A stretch of 64,000 bases of DNA, from NCBI RefSeq assembly GCF_018141445.1, contig NZ_CP058649.1, positions 2,623,001 through 2,687,000 on the forward strand, written 5' to 3'. The position numbers were made by a program, and so were the translations under genes. Below the pieces are notes generated by a model. The model had not been told where the DNA came from. It worked only from the letters and a program-made list of their open reading frames with translations, and did no database searches. This DNA is from Vallitalea pronyensis (GTDB lineage Bacteria; Bacillota; Clostridia; Lachnospirales; Vallitaleaceae). Positions 36,808 to 45,923 of the stretch are shown piece after piece. Numbering within the stretch: position 1 is the first letter of the stretch; each line of letters begins with the position of its first letter.

Positions 36808-38124
36808 ATGAAAAGGTTCTATTCGTTAATCGTTGTAGCAGTACTTACCTTGGCAGTTCTAGTTTCTGGTTGTAGCAAAAACCAGAAGAATGTGAGTGAT
36901 ACAGGTAAAGATACCCCTAAAGGATCAGAAATCAATCAAGATGAAACCATTGAATTGACCATGATGTGGTGGGGGTCTCAAAACCGACATGACCGTACAT
37001 TGAAAGTTATAAAATTATTTGAAGAACAACATCCAAACATTAAGATAAAGCCAGAATTCTCAGGTTGGAGTGGTTATTGGGAGAAAATAGCTGCTAAGGC
37101 TGCAGCAAATGCATTACCGGATATTTTCCAGCAGGACTATGGTTACCTTGCGCAATATGCCAATAAAGATTTGTTAGAAGACTTATACCCCTATGTAAAA
37201 GACAATCGGTTAGATCTATCCGATGTTGATAAAAACAGTTATATAGGTGGGGATGTTAACGGGGCATTATACGGTATTAACTTAGGAACGAATGCGCCAA
37301 CGGTTATGTATAATCCTGCAATGTTTGAAGAAGCAGGTATTGCTGAACCAGATGCTTCTTGGACTTGGGAAGATTATGAACAAGCTGGTCAAGTGATTCA
37401 AGAAAAACTAAATGTCTATGCAATGGGTGATATTGTCAGTGAACTGAACCTCTACATACGACAACATGGTCAAAGTTTTTATGCAGTTGATGGTAAATCG
37501 TTAGGCTTTGATGAAAAATACGCAATCGAATTCTTTCAAAAACTGCTAGATTTAACAAAGGCAGGCATTTTAGCCCCTCCTGATGTTAGAATGGAAGCGA
37601 AGACCGCAGAACAGCGGTTAACAGTTACTGGAAAAGCTGCTATGGATTATATATTTAGTAATCAGATTGTTGCAGCCCAATCAGCTAGTGAGAATAAAAT
37701 TAAGCTAGCATTAATTCCCAAAGCAGTTAATCAAGCAAAAGAAGGTGTTTTCTTAAAACCATCCATGTTCTTTTCTGTTCCTAAGAGTTCGGATAAGAAG
37801 GATGCTGCTGTTCAATTTATCAATTTCTTTACAAACAATATACAAGCCAATGATATTTTATTTGCAGAACGTGGTGTCCCCATCTCATCGAAGATTCGTG
37901 AAGCTTTAATGCCTCAGTTGGAAGATTCACAAAAAGAAATGTTCCAATATATTGATTTAGTTATTGATAACAGCAGTAAGATTGATCCGCCAAGTCCTTC
38001 AGCAAGTTCAGAAATTGATAAATTACGTGATAATTTAAAAGACCAGATTCTTTTTGAACAAGTAAGTGTTGAGGAAGGTGTAAGGAACTTTATGAAAGAA
38101 GCAAACCAATTATTAAGCCAGTAG
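36808..38124 (+). CDS. Extracellular sugar-binding lipoprotein (family 1)
   Basis: 438 residues. Lipoprotein signal 'MKRFYSLIVVAVLTLAVLVSGC' style: a basic start, hydrophobic core and lipobox LVSGC with lipid Cys at residue 22. Then the family-1 binding-protein fold: 'TMMWWGSQNRHDRTLKVIKLFEEQHPNIKI' (first lobe), 'LPDIFQQDYGYLAQYANKDLLEDL', 'GALYGINLGTNAPTVMYNPAMFEEAG'. Binds the sugar and gives it to the 38261/39171 permeases. AATGGAGGG ribosome site. Followed by a large intercistronic hairpin that may keep this part of the transcript stable. Confidence 0.92.
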   Translation: MKRFYSLIVVAVLTLAVLVSGCSKNQKNVSDTGKDTPKGSEINQDETIELTMMWWGSQNRHDRTLKVIKLFEEQHPNIKIKPEFSGWSGYWEKIAAKAAANALPDIFQQDYGYLAQYANKDLLEDLYPYVKDNRLDLSDVDKNSYIGGDVNGALYGINLGTNAPTVMYNPAMFEEAGIAEPDASWTWEDYEQAGQVIQEKLNVYAMGDIVSELNLYIRQHGQSFYAVDGKSLGFDEKYAIEFFQKLLDLTKAGILAPPDVRMEAKTAEQRLTVTGKAAMDYIFSNQIVAAQSASENKIKLALIPKAVNQAKEGVFLKPSMFFSVPKSSDKKDAAVQFINFFTNNIQANDILFAERGVPISSKIREALMPQLEDSQKEMFQYIDLVIDNSSKIDPPSPSASSEIDKLRDNLKDQILFEQVSVEEGVRNFMKEANQLLSQ

Positions 38125-38152
38125 CTCGTTAACAAATTAAGCGTTATAACTT

Positions 38153-38183
38153 AGAATCCGATATGATATGAATATCGGATTCT
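38153..38183 (+). other. Intercistronic hairpin, probable mRNA-stability element
   Basis: Perfect 12-bp stem AGAATCCGATAT (38153-38164) with ATATCGGATTCT (38172-38183), 7-nt loop, with no T-run. It lies between the binding-protein and permease genes, the place where such stems produce more binding protein than permease. Confidence 0.6.
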
Positions 38184-38260
38184 ATACGTATAGGGTGATC
38201 ATCATAATGCAATTAGCACATGTTGATTACTAGAATTCGTATTATAGGAAGGATAAAAAA

Positions 38261-39169
38261 ATGACATTTAAAAGAAAAAAAGTACGGGATCATGAGAATC
38301 TCGTTGGTTATATATGTATTGCTCCTTGGCTTATAGGCTTTTTTATATTCACATTAATGCCTATATTAACATCGTTTTATTTTTCATTTACTAAGTATGA
38401 CGTTATATCCATGCCAGAGTGGCATGGGCTTGCTAATTACAAAGATATTTTTCTAACGGATGCGAGGTTTTTAAAATCACTCCTTGTTACGTTTAAATAT
38501 GTATTCCTATCCGTTCCATTTAGACTTGCATTCGCATTATTTGTTGCTGTTCTTTTTGCTCAAAAAAGAAAAATGGTAGGCTTATATCGCACATTATTTT
38601 ATATACCCTCCATCATTGGGGGAAGTGTAGCCGTTGCAGTGATGTGGCGTCAATTATTTGGTGTTGAAGGTGCATTGAATGCTATTTTAATAAAGCTTGG
38701 TCTATTAGATAACCCAAGTAGTTGGATAGGAAATCCTAAAACAGCTTTATGGACATTAATTATCTTAGCTGCCTGGCAATTTGGGTCACCGATGCTCATC
38801 TTTTTAGCAGGTTTAAAACAAATTCCCAAAAGTTTCTATGAAGCGGCAAGCATTGATGGAGCAAACCGATTTCAGCAATTTTGGAGGATTACGATTCCTT
38901 CGTTGACACCTGTTATCTTCTTTAATTTTATCATGCAAACAATTAGCGGGTTCATGACATTTACACAAAGTTATATTATTACGGAAGGTGGGCCATTTGA
39001 TAGTACGTTATTATATGCCCAATATTTATTTGAAAAAGCCTTTCGTTTCTATAAGATGGGCTACGGTTCGGCTTTAGCTTGGATCTTATTGCTTATTATT
39101 GCCGTGTTTACTTCACTTATATTTAAATCATCGTCTTACTGGGTATTCTATGAGTCAAAGGAGAATTAA
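38261..39169 (+). CDS. ABC sugar importer permease, MalF-like
   Basis: 302 residues and six membrane helices. 'ENLVGYICIAPWLIGFFIFTLMPILTSFYFSFTKYDVI' is the standard start of CUT1 first permeases; the EAA loop is 'IPKSFYEAASIDGANRFQQFWRITIPSLTPVIFFNFIM' (~residue 190). Preceded by AAGGATAAA. Its stop is one base before the next permease ATG. No ATPase in the cluster, as with the Lpl-type importer, so a shared MsmK-like protein is expected. Regulated probably by the YesM/YesN pair just upstream. Confidence 0.92.
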   Translation: MTFKRKKVRDHENLVGYICIAPWLIGFFIFTLMPILTSFYFSFTKYDVISMPEWHGLANYKDIFLTDARFLKSLLVTFKYVFLSVPFRLAFALFVAVLFAQKRKMVGLYRTLFYIPSIIGGSVAVAVMWRQLFGVEGALNAILIKLGLLDNPSSWIGNPKTALWTLIILAAWQFGSPMLIFLAGLKQIPKSFYEAASIDGANRFQQFWRITIPSLTPVIFFNFIMQTISGFMTFTQSYIITEGGPFDSTLLYAQYLFEKAFRFYKMGYGSALAWILLLIIAVFTSLIFKSSSYWVFYESKEN

Positions 39170-39170
39170 A

Positions 39171-40019
39171 ATGAAAAAAAACAATCAGCAGATGCTAAAA
39201 TCAATCATCTATCATGTTTCTATTTGTGTTCTAGCCTTTTTTATGTTTTATCCTGTTCTATGGCTCATTGCCAGTTCATTTAAAGATACCAAAGACCTAT
39301 TTCAGAATGCATACCAGCTCATACCCCAAAAAGTACTGTTGAGTAACTATGTGGAGGGTTGGAATGGTTTTGGAGGTATCTCATTCGCTACATTTTTCAA
39401 GAACTCTTTTTTTATTGTGATTATATCAACCGTTGCACAGGTATTTTCTTCGGCGCTGATAGCTTATGGTTTTGGAAGAGTAACATTCATCGGCAGGAAA
39501 TTCTGGTTTGTATGTATGATTACCACGTTGATGTTACCTCATCAAGTCATCATCATACCACAATACATACTATTTGGTAAATTAGATTGGCTGAACACAT
39601 TTCTTCCATTAATTGTACCATCTTTTTTTGGGCTTCCTTTTTTTATTTTCTTAATCCTACAATTTATCTACGGGCTGCCCTTTGAGTTAGATGAATCGGC
39701 GAAGATTGATGGATGCGGTAAGTTTGGCATATTTTTTAGAATTATCTTACCACTCATAAAACCTGCCCTCATTACTTCAGGCATATTTTCTTTTTATTGG
39801 AAATGGCAAGATTTCTTTGGACCATTACTTTATTTACAAGATACTAAAAAATACACCGTCTCATTAGCTTTAAAAATGTTTTCAGACCCTGCTGCTGTAA
39901 CGAACTGGGGAGCAATGTTTGCCATGTCTGTATTATCATTAATGCCAGCATTCCTTATATTTATTATCTTTCAAAAATATTTAGTTGAGGGCATCAGCAC
40001 ATCTGGATTAAAAGGGTAA
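39171..40019 (+). CDS. ABC sugar importer permease, MalG-like
   Basis: 282 residues, six membrane helices. 'FYPVLWLIASSFKDTKDLFQNAYQLIPQ' opens it, with the EAA loop 'LPFELDESAKIDGCGKFGIFFRIILPLIKPALI' and the end 'FQKYLVEGISTSGLKG', typical of MalG-like subunits. I use ATG 39171, with AAAGGAG just upstream in the tail of the previous gene; a longer TTG frame (from 39099) overlaps 70 nt of that gene and is unlikely. No terminator is seen before the pseudogene region. Confidence 0.92.
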   Translation: MKKNNQQMLKSIIYHVSICVLAFFMFYPVLWLIASSFKDTKDLFQNAYQLIPQKVLLSNYVEGWNGFGGISFATFFKNSFFIVIISTVAQVFSSALIAYGFGRVTFIGRKFWFVCMITTLMLPHQVIIIPQYILFGKLDWLNTFLPLIVPSFFGLPFFIFLILQFIYGLPFELDESAKIDGCGKFGIFFRIILPLIKPALITSGIFSFYWKWQDFFGPLLYLQDTKKYTVSLALKMFSDPAAVTNWGAMFAMSVLSLMPAFLIFIIFQKYLVEGISTSGLKG

Positions 40020-40102
40020 GGATAATTGCTTGGCTTTTTTCACTATTCACATCTGGATAATAGAATCAGTAGATGCAAAAATATACCAAATAACGTACCA
40101 GA

Positions 40103-40392
40103 ATAAGGAAAAATCCTTGTCATATCAACTGAGAAAGTATATAGTAAGTAGTAGCAGAAATGATGGTTATCATAAATAAAAATGCTTCTTTTGTTTGTGT
40201 TATACCCGTTGTGAAGTGTCTTATTTATGAAGAACGTGATAAAATTGTTAATTTCGCCAATATATCTGCATGATTATACCATACAATGGAGAAAATAAAC
40301 GAGATAAGCGCTCATATGTTTAATCATTAATGAACGTATACTGGATCATACAAAGGGAAAACATGGTGTATGTATTTACAGATTGATATGTA
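40103..40392 (+). pseudogene. Decayed duplicate of the msrC promoter and first third of its gene
   Basis: 40103-40163 matches 33303-33365 nearly base for base, including the promoter boxes. After diverged sequence, 40226-40300 aligns to 33538-33612 of msrC (TATGAAGAACGTGATA, then GCCAATATATCTGCAT, then CATACAATGGAG), and 40331-40384 aligns to about 33645-33700 (GAACGTATACTGGATC against GAACTTGTACTTGGAC). Stop codons such as TGA within TCTGCATGATT and several indels destroy the frame. This fills the 403-bp gap after the permease gene. The retained promoter copy could now drive the peptidase gene. Confidence 0.85.
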
Positions 40393-40422
40393 TTGTCATC
40401 AACATAAAGGAGATGTGGATAA

Positions 40423-43350
40423 GTGTTTTTTGAAAAAGATAAGATGTACCATGGTTTTAGATTAATCAAAGAAGAAGAACTAACAGAGTTAAATGCAGTC
40501 GGTCGATTATTTGAACATGAAAAAAGCGGTGCTAAACTGGTATCGATTCAAAATGAAGATAACAACAAAGTATTTTCTGTGAATTTTAGAACCCCCCCAG
40601 AAGATCATACGGGACTTCCTCATATTATTGAGCATTCTGTCCTGTGCGGTTCAAGAAAATTCCCCATAAAAGACCCTTTTGTCGAGTTGGTTAAAGGTTC
40701 ATTGAATACATTTTTGAATGCAATGACGTTTTCAGATAAAACCATGTACCCTGTTGCCAGTTGTAATGATACGGATTTTATTAATTTGGTGGATGTGTAC
40801 ATGGATGCGGTGTTTTACCCTAATATGTATCATAGACCAGAGATTCTTAAGCAGGAAGGCTGGCACTATGATTTAAATAATCCTGAAGAGGATGTTACCA
40901 TTAAAGGTGTGGTTTATAATGAAATGAAAGGCGCCTTTTCATCACCAGAACAGGTTCTATTCCGTAAAATTCAGGAATCCCTTTTGCCGGATACACCTTA
41001 TGCAAAAGAGTCCGGTGGTGATCCGGATCATATACCCGAATTATCTCAGGAGCAATTCCTAGATTTTCATAAGCGTTACTATCATCCAGCCAACAGTTAT
41101 CTCTATATCTACGGTGACATGGATGTTGATAGCACGCTTGCATGGTTAGATGAGAAATATCTAGATGCATTTGACCGTATTGCAATTGATTCTGCCATTC
41201 CAGAGCAAAAACCCTTTAACCATATTAAAGAGGAGATGGTGGAATACCCAATATCCTCAAGTGAAAGCATCGAAGGTAAAACATACTTAAGCTATAACTT
41301 CGTTGTAGGAAAAGCAAAAGATAAATTCCTATATCGGGCATTTGATATTCTTGAGCATATTTTATTAGAAGCCCCTGCTGCACCTTTGAAAAAAGCTTTA
41401 ATCGATGCAGGTGTGGGGAAAGATGTATTTGGCTCATTTGATAACAGTTTATTACAGCCAACATTTAGTGTGGTAGCCAAAAATGCCGACATGGATAAAA
41501 AAGAACTTTTTGTGACGACCATTCGTGAAACACTTGAAAACCTGGTGACACATGGGATTGATAAGAAACAAATAGAAGCAGCCATTAATTATGCTGAATT
41601 TAAGATTAGAGAAGCAGATTATGGCCGTTACCCAAAAGGTATTTATTATGCGATGATGGCCTTGGACAGCTGGTTGTATGATGGTGACCCTTTTATGCAT
41701 TTGCAATATGATGAAACCTTTGAAAAGCTAAAGGAAGGTCTTGAATCGGATATATTTGAGGAGCTTATTCAGAAAGCCATATTGGATAATAACCATGGTC
41801 TACTCCTTATTGCAGAGCCTAAAAAGGGTATCCTTACTCAGAAAGATCAAGCTCTGAAAGAAACATTAAGGGGTTATAAAGCATCCCTTACAGAAGATGA
41901 AGTGAATCAACTGGTTAAAGATACCATTAACTTGGAAAAATACCAGAGTCAACCAGATACTAAAGAAGACTTAGAGAAGATTCCTCTATTAGATATAGAA
42001 GATATTGAACGAGTACCAGAGCAATTGGTATTAGATGAACAGGCATTACAGAATACAAAAATATTGGTTCATGAGACATTTACAAATAACATTGCCTACG
42101 TCAAGCTATTGTTTGATACCAAGAAGATACCAGAAGACTTAATACCTTATATTGGGCTTTTATCACGTGTACTGGGTAAAATTGATACAGAAAACTACAC
42201 CTATGGTGAATTATCCAATGCAGTCAACATCAACACAGGCGGCATTCATTATAGCATCAATATCTATGGACAGATAGGTGAGCCGGATGTATTTATGCCA
42301 AAATTTGAAGTGGATGGTAAATGCTTTTATGAAAAACTGCCAGAGATGTTTGCCTTAATAAATGAAACATTATTTACAACGGATCTAACAGATAAGAGAC
42401 GGTTGAAGCAAATCATATCCCAGTCCAAATCACGTATGCGTATGGGCTTGACAAATAGCGGTCATGCGGCGGCAGCTACCCGAGCTGAGAGCTATTTTGC
42501 CAACACGGCCATTTATAAAGAACTGACCAGTGGTATTACTTTCTTCCATTTTATGGATAAGTTAGAAGAGAATTTTGATGCCATGGCTGATGAAGTGATT
42601 GAAAATCTGATAAAAGTCCGTGATGCTATCTTTCGATCAGAAAAGCTTTTAGTAAGCCTTACAGCAGAAAGTGAAGGGTTTGGACTTTTTGATGAAGAAG
42701 TGAAGAAATTCATTCATCAATTAGATGATTCCATCATGGAAGGTGACGATGTTGCTCTTGAACATATTAAGCGAAATGAAGGGTTCTTAACATCCGATAA
42801 AATTCAATATGTAGCCAAGGCAGGAAACTTCATTAATAATGGATTCAAATATTCAGGTACGCTAAAAGTACTGCAAACTGTTGCAAGTCTTGACTATTTA
42901 TGGAATAATGTAAGAGTTAAAGGTGGTGCTTATGGTTGCATGAATGGTTTTTCACGTAATGGTAATGTGTATTTTACGTCCTATCGTGATCCTAATCTAA
43001 AAGAAACGTTAGAAACCTATGATAACATTGATGGTTTTATTAAGACCTTTGATGTGGAAGAGCGTGAGATGACCAAGTATATCATTGGTACAATCAGTAA
43101 CCTTGATCGGCCGTTAACGCCAGCTTCAAAAGGTGAAAAAGCGTTAGCAGGTTATCTGAGTAACATTTCTCACGAAGATATTATAAAGGAGAGAGAAGAA
43201 GTTCTTAGTACCACCAAAGAAGCTATTCGTGAAACAGCAGACTTGGTTAAGTCTGTATTAAAACAGGATAATATATGTGTTGTGGGTAATGAACACAAAA
43301 TAGAAGAGAACAAAGAACTATTTGATGACGTATTACATCTGTTTAGATAA
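40423..43350 (+). CDS. M16C insulinase-family metallopeptidase (PreP-like)
   Basis: 975 residues. The inverted zinc motif HxxEH is at H67, E70, H71 ('GLPHIIEHSVLCGSRKF') and the third ligand is probably E167 in 'GVVYNEMKG'. The protein has two M16 halves joined by a linker, the size of PreP/falcilysin-type oligopeptidases that degrade peptides inside a closed chamber. No signal peptide, so cytoplasmic. GTG start at 40423 with AAGGAG ten bases upstream. Downstream is a terminator-like stem, then era. It stands alone; a peptide-turnover housekeeping role is likely. Confidence 0.93.
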   Translation: MFFEKDKMYHGFRLIKEEELTELNAVGRLFEHEKSGAKLVSIQNEDNNKVFSVNFRTPPEDHTGLPHIIEHSVLCGSRKFPIKDPFVELVKGSLNTFLNAMTFSDKTMYPVASCNDTDFINLVDVYMDAVFYPNMYHRPEILKQEGWHYDLNNPEEDVTIKGVVYNEMKGAFSSPEQVLFRKIQESLLPDTPYAKESGGDPDHIPELSQEQFLDFHKRYYHPANSYLYIYGDMDVDSTLAWLDEKYLDAFDRIAIDSAIPEQKPFNHIKEEMVEYPISSSESIEGKTYLSYNFVVGKAKDKFLYRAFDILEHILLEAPAAPLKKALIDAGVGKDVFGSFDNSLLQPTFSVVAKNADMDKKELFVTTIRETLENLVTHGIDKKQIEAAINYAEFKIREADYGRYPKGIYYAMMALDSWLYDGDPFMHLQYDETFEKLKEGLESDIFEELIQKAILDNNHGLLLIAEPKKGILTQKDQALKETLRGYKASLTEDEVNQLVKDTINLEKYQSQPDTKEDLEKIPLLDIEDIERVPEQLVLDEQALQNTKILVHETFTNNIAYVKLLFDTKKIPEDLIPYIGLLSRVLGKIDTENYTYGELSNAVNINTGGIHYSINIYGQIGEPDVFMPKFEVDGKCFYEKLPEMFALINETLFTTDLTDKRRLKQIISQSKSRMRMGLTNSGHAAAATRAESYFANTAIYKELTSGITFFHFMDKLEENFDAMADEVIENLIKVRDAIFRSEKLLVSLTAESEGFGLFDEEVKKFIHQLDDSIMEGDDVALEHIKRNEGFLTSDKIQYVAKAGNFINNGFKYSGTLKVLQTVASLDYLWNNVRVKGGAYGCMNGFSRNGNVYFTSYRDPNLKETLETYDNIDGFIKTFDVEEREMTKYIIGTISNLDRPLTPASKGEKALAGYLSNISHEDIIKEREEVLSTTKEAIRETADLVKSVLKQDNICVVGNEHKIEENKELFDDVLHLFR

Positions 43351-43385
43351 AGATAACGAAAAAGACAAGAGATGATACGCTTAAG

Positions 43386-43424
43386 AGGGCTGGCTCATCA
43401 AAACAAAATGAGACAGCCCTTATT
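43386..43424 (+). terminator. Terminator-like hairpin after the peptidase gene
   Basis: AGGGCTG-G-CTCAT (43386-43398) pairs with ATGAG-A-CAGCCCT (43408-43420), one mismatch, loop of nine; the T-tract is weak (TTATTAT). Confidence 0.65.
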
Positions 43425-43443
43425 ATAAGGGAGGCAATTATTT

Positions 43444-44352
43444 TTGAATCGACATTTTAAATCTGGTTTTGTAACCATTATTGGACGCCCCAATGTTGGG
43501 AAGTCAACACTTATGAATCAAATAATAGGACAGAAGATAGCCATTATGTCCGACAAACCGCAAACAACACGTAATCGTATACAAACCATTATTACCACAG
43601 AGGCAGGTCAAATTATCTTTATTGATACCCCAGGTATTCATAAGCCTAAACACAAATTAGGGGAATACATGAATAAAGCCGCACAAAATACCTTTGGGCA
43701 AGTGGATGTGATTATGTGGCTCGTTGAACCCAACAAAGCCATAGGTAAAGGTGATCAATTCATTATTGAGCAGCTTAAGAGCGTAAAAACCCCGGTTATT
43801 TTAGTGATTAATAAAGTAGATACTGTTTCTAAGAATGATATTTTAGAAGTCATTAATACCTATAAAGACGCCTATGATTTTGCTGAAATCATACCTGCTT
43901 CTGCTTTAACAGGTGAAAACACCGAGACAATACCGGATATTTTATTTAAATACTTGGAAGAAGGACCACAGTTTTTTGAGTCAGATATGATTACAGACCA
44001 GCCAGAACGTCAGCTGGTGGCCGAACTCATAAGAGAGAAAGCCTTACATCTCTTGCAGCAAGAAATACCTCATGGTATTGCCGTGGTTATTGACCAGATG
44101 AAAGATAGGCAGCATAAAGCTATTGTAGATATTGATGCAACCATTATATGTGAGAAAGATTCCCATAAAGGTATCATCATAGGTAAACAAGGTGCCATGT
44201 TGAAAAAAATTGGTACAGAAGCAAGAAAAGACGTGGAGCATTTACTAGGCTCCAAAGTGAACATGCAGATATGGGTTAAGATTAAAAAAAATTGGCGGGA
44301 TAGTGATTTCTTATTAAAGAATTTTGGGTATAATAAAAGAGACATGGACTAA
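43444..44352 (+). CDS. era: GTPase Era
   Basis: 302 residues. All G motifs are visible: G1 'GRPNVGKST' (residues 13-21), G2 'QTTRNRIQTI', G3 'DTPGIHKP', G4 'NKVD', followed by the C-terminal KH RNA-binding domain ('EKDSHKGIIIGKQGAMLKKIGTEARKDVEHLLGSKVNMQIWVKIKKNWRD'). Era binds the 3' end of 16S rRNA and helps mature the 30S subunit. TTG start at 43444 with GGGAGG upstream; no ATG is near. The yqzL-like gene follows, as is usual in Firmicutes, but recO, which normally comes next, does not. Confidence 0.97.
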   Translation: MNRHFKSGFVTIIGRPNVGKSTLMNQIIGQKIAIMSDKPQTTRNRIQTIITTEAGQIIFIDTPGIHKPKHKLGEYMNKAAQNTFGQVDVIMWLVEPNKAIGKGDQFIIEQLKSVKTPVILVINKVDTVSKNDILEVINTYKDAYDFAEIIPASALTGENTETIPDILFKYLEEGPQFFESDMITDQPERQLVAELIREKALHLLQQEIPHGIAVVIDQMKDRQHKAIVDIDATIICEKDSHKGIIIGKQGAMLKKIGTEARKDVEHLLGSKVNMQIWVKIKKNWRDSDFLLKNFGYNKRDMD

Positions 44353-44579
44353 AAATATAAGAAATTAAAACTTTTGTACGATATTTTAAAAAGATTAATA
44401 GGACTATAGACCCATAAGTCCTAGAATAGAAATCCCGTACTTATGGGATTCTTCAAATAGAATTTATTTGTCAAGGGTAAAATATCACACAAACCATGGG
44501 CATATTTACGTAGTATAAAAAATGTTATACAGGACACCCTATAATTATAATAAAATGTATAATTAGGGGGTAGTAAAAA

Positions 44580-44729
44580 ATGCTAAATAATACATTATGG
44601 CACTTATTTGAAGAGACAGGAAGAGTAGAAGTTTACCTTGCTTATAAGGAAAACCAGACTCAAAGTAGTACTTACGAAACAAGAAATTTAACACGCACAT
44701 ACGTTATTCCAAAGTGTGCCAACAAATGA
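44580..44729 (+). CDS. yqzL: YqzL-family small protein
   Basis: 49 residues. It begins MLNNTLWHLFEETGRVEVY, then LAYKEN: the YqzL pattern is W-x-x-F-x-x-T-G-x-x-E-x-Y-L-x-Y-K-E. AGGGGGT ribosome binding site 7-8 nt upstream. In Bacillus relatives the gene sits between era and recO, and here it follows era by 227 nt. Its function is unknown. A terminator follows at 44765. The gap 44353-44579 contains a CCCATAAGT/ACTTATGGG stem (44411-44447) but no other gene. Confidence 0.85.
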   Translation: MLNNTLWHLFEETGRVEVYLAYKENQTQSSTYETRNLTRTYVIPKCANK

Positions 44730-44764
44730 TAGGGTAGAAGATTGTATAAATAATTAAGGGATGA

Positions 44765-44789
44765 AGAAAAGCTTAGGCTTTTCTTTTTT
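44765..44789 (+). terminator. Rho-independent terminator of the yqzL gene
   Basis: AGAAAAGC (44765-44772) pairs with GCTTTTCT (44777-44784) around TTAG, then six T. It also shows that the LacI frame cannot start before it. Confidence 0.85.
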
Positions 44790-44790
44790 G

Positions 44791-44819
44791 TTGCACACGT
44801 GTACATTTTGTGATAAAAT
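44791..44819 (+). promoter_or_regulatory. LacI-gene promoter with overlapping operator
   Basis: TTGCAC (44791-44796), 17-bp spacer, TAAAAT (44814-44819). The 14-bp near-palindrome TGCACACGTGTACA (44792-44805) covers the -35 box and spacer, as expected for self-repression by a LacI protein. Confidence 0.75.
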
Positions 44820-44841
44820 GTTGTGGAAAGGAAGATTAGCC

Positions 44842-45855
44842 ATGAGTATGACCATAAAAGACATTGCTAAATTAGCTGGTGTGTCCCATGCAACAGTATC
44901 GAGAGCATTAAATGACAGTCCTCTTATAAGTGATAAGACAAAGGAACGTATTAAGAAGATTGCTCAGGACCATCACTACACACCTAACTATAGTGCTAAG
45001 AGTCTAAAGCTTGATAAGTCATACAACATTGGTGTTTTTCTATCGGCATTTGAAGGAACCAGTGCTTCTTTCTTTTTTAGTTCCATTAAAGGTGTTAATC
45101 GTTTGATGAAAGAAAGAAACTATAATCTGGTGATGAAAGCCATTGATGATTTAGATGGCAACTATAGTATGGTCAATTCTAAGCATTACGACGGTATTCT
45201 TGTGGTGAGTCAGAAAAAAGAAGACGATGCCTTTATAAAGTACATTGGTGCATTGAATCTGCCTGTGGTGGTTCTTAACCGGAAAGTAGACATACCTGGA
45301 ACAACATGTGTCTATTCAGATGACCGTGTAGGTGCATATCAAGCAGTAACGTACCTGATTCATCAAGGACATCAGAAAATTGGTTTAATCAAAGGTAAAC
45401 AAGGCTTCTTGAATAGTCGTAATCGTTATGAAGGCTATAAGATGGCCATGGAAGATGCAGGAATCCCTATTCATCAGGCATTCATAGCCAGTGGTGCATT
45501 TGATGTGAATAGCGGCTATGCAGCCATGAATCAAATACTGGATGCCAATACCTCTGCATTACCTACAGCTATGTTCTGTTCCAATGATGAGATGGCATTT
45601 GGTGCTATAAAAGCCATTGTTGAAAGAGGGCTAAAAGTCCCTGACGATATATCCATCGTAGGGTTTGATGATATTGAGATGTGTAAGTATAATACCCCTG
45701 AATTGACAACTGTACGGCGAGAGATTGGAAGAATTGCTTCCAGTGGCACAATGGTTTTATTTGATTTACTGGATCAAAAAGATCATCAAGAAGTATCCTA
45801 TACAAAAGTGGATTGCAAATTAAAAATACGCCAGTCCGTGGTTCCAATAAGATAG
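44842..45855 (+). CDS. LacI-family transcriptional regulator of the hexuronate operon
   Basis: 337 residues. The helix-turn-helix 'MTIKDIAKLAGVSHATVSRALNDSPLISDKTKERIKKIA' begins the protein; residues ~60-335 are the periplasmic-binding-protein-like ligand domain ('NIGVFLSAFEGTSASFFFSSIKGVNRLM', 'VVVLNRKVDIPGTTCVYSDDRVGAYQA', 'SIVGFDDIEMCKYNTPELTTVRREI'). GGAAAGGAAG before ATG 44842. The same operator is found before its own gene and before uxaC, so it very probably represses the hexuronate operon until a pathway intermediate binds. The exact effector is unknown. Confidence 0.92.
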   Translation: MSMTIKDIAKLAGVSHATVSRALNDSPLISDKTKERIKKIAQDHHYTPNYSAKSLKLDKSYNIGVFLSAFEGTSASFFFSSIKGVNRLMKERNYNLVMKAIDDLDGNYSMVNSKHYDGILVVSQKKEDDAFIKYIGALNLPVVVLNRKVDIPGTTCVYSDDRVGAYQAVTYLIHQGHQKIGLIKGKQGFLNSRNRYEGYKMAMEDAGIPIHQAFIASGAFDVNSGYAAMNQILDANTSALPTAMFCSNDEMAFGAIKAIVERGLKVPDDISIVGFDDIEMCKYNTPELTTVRREIGRIASSGTMVLFDLLDQKDHQEVSYTKVDCKLKIRQSVVPIR

Positions 45856-45885
45856 ATAGTAATGACTAAATGCTGTACACAAAAT

Positions 45886-45899
45886 TGCACACGTGTACA
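45886..45899. promoter_or_regulatory. LacI-type operator before uxaC
   Basis: TGCACACGTGTACA, identical over all 14 bases to the copy at 44792-44805, 24 bp before the uxaC start. 12 of 14 positions are palindromic. Confidence 0.75.
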
Positions 45900-45923
45900 A
45901 AATAATGATAAAGGAGAACAAAG

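Noticed and set aside
44411..44447. CCCATAAGT/ACTTATGGG stem after era as terminator
   Set aside because: The stem is perfect but has a 19-nt loop and no following T-run, so I do not list it as a terminator.
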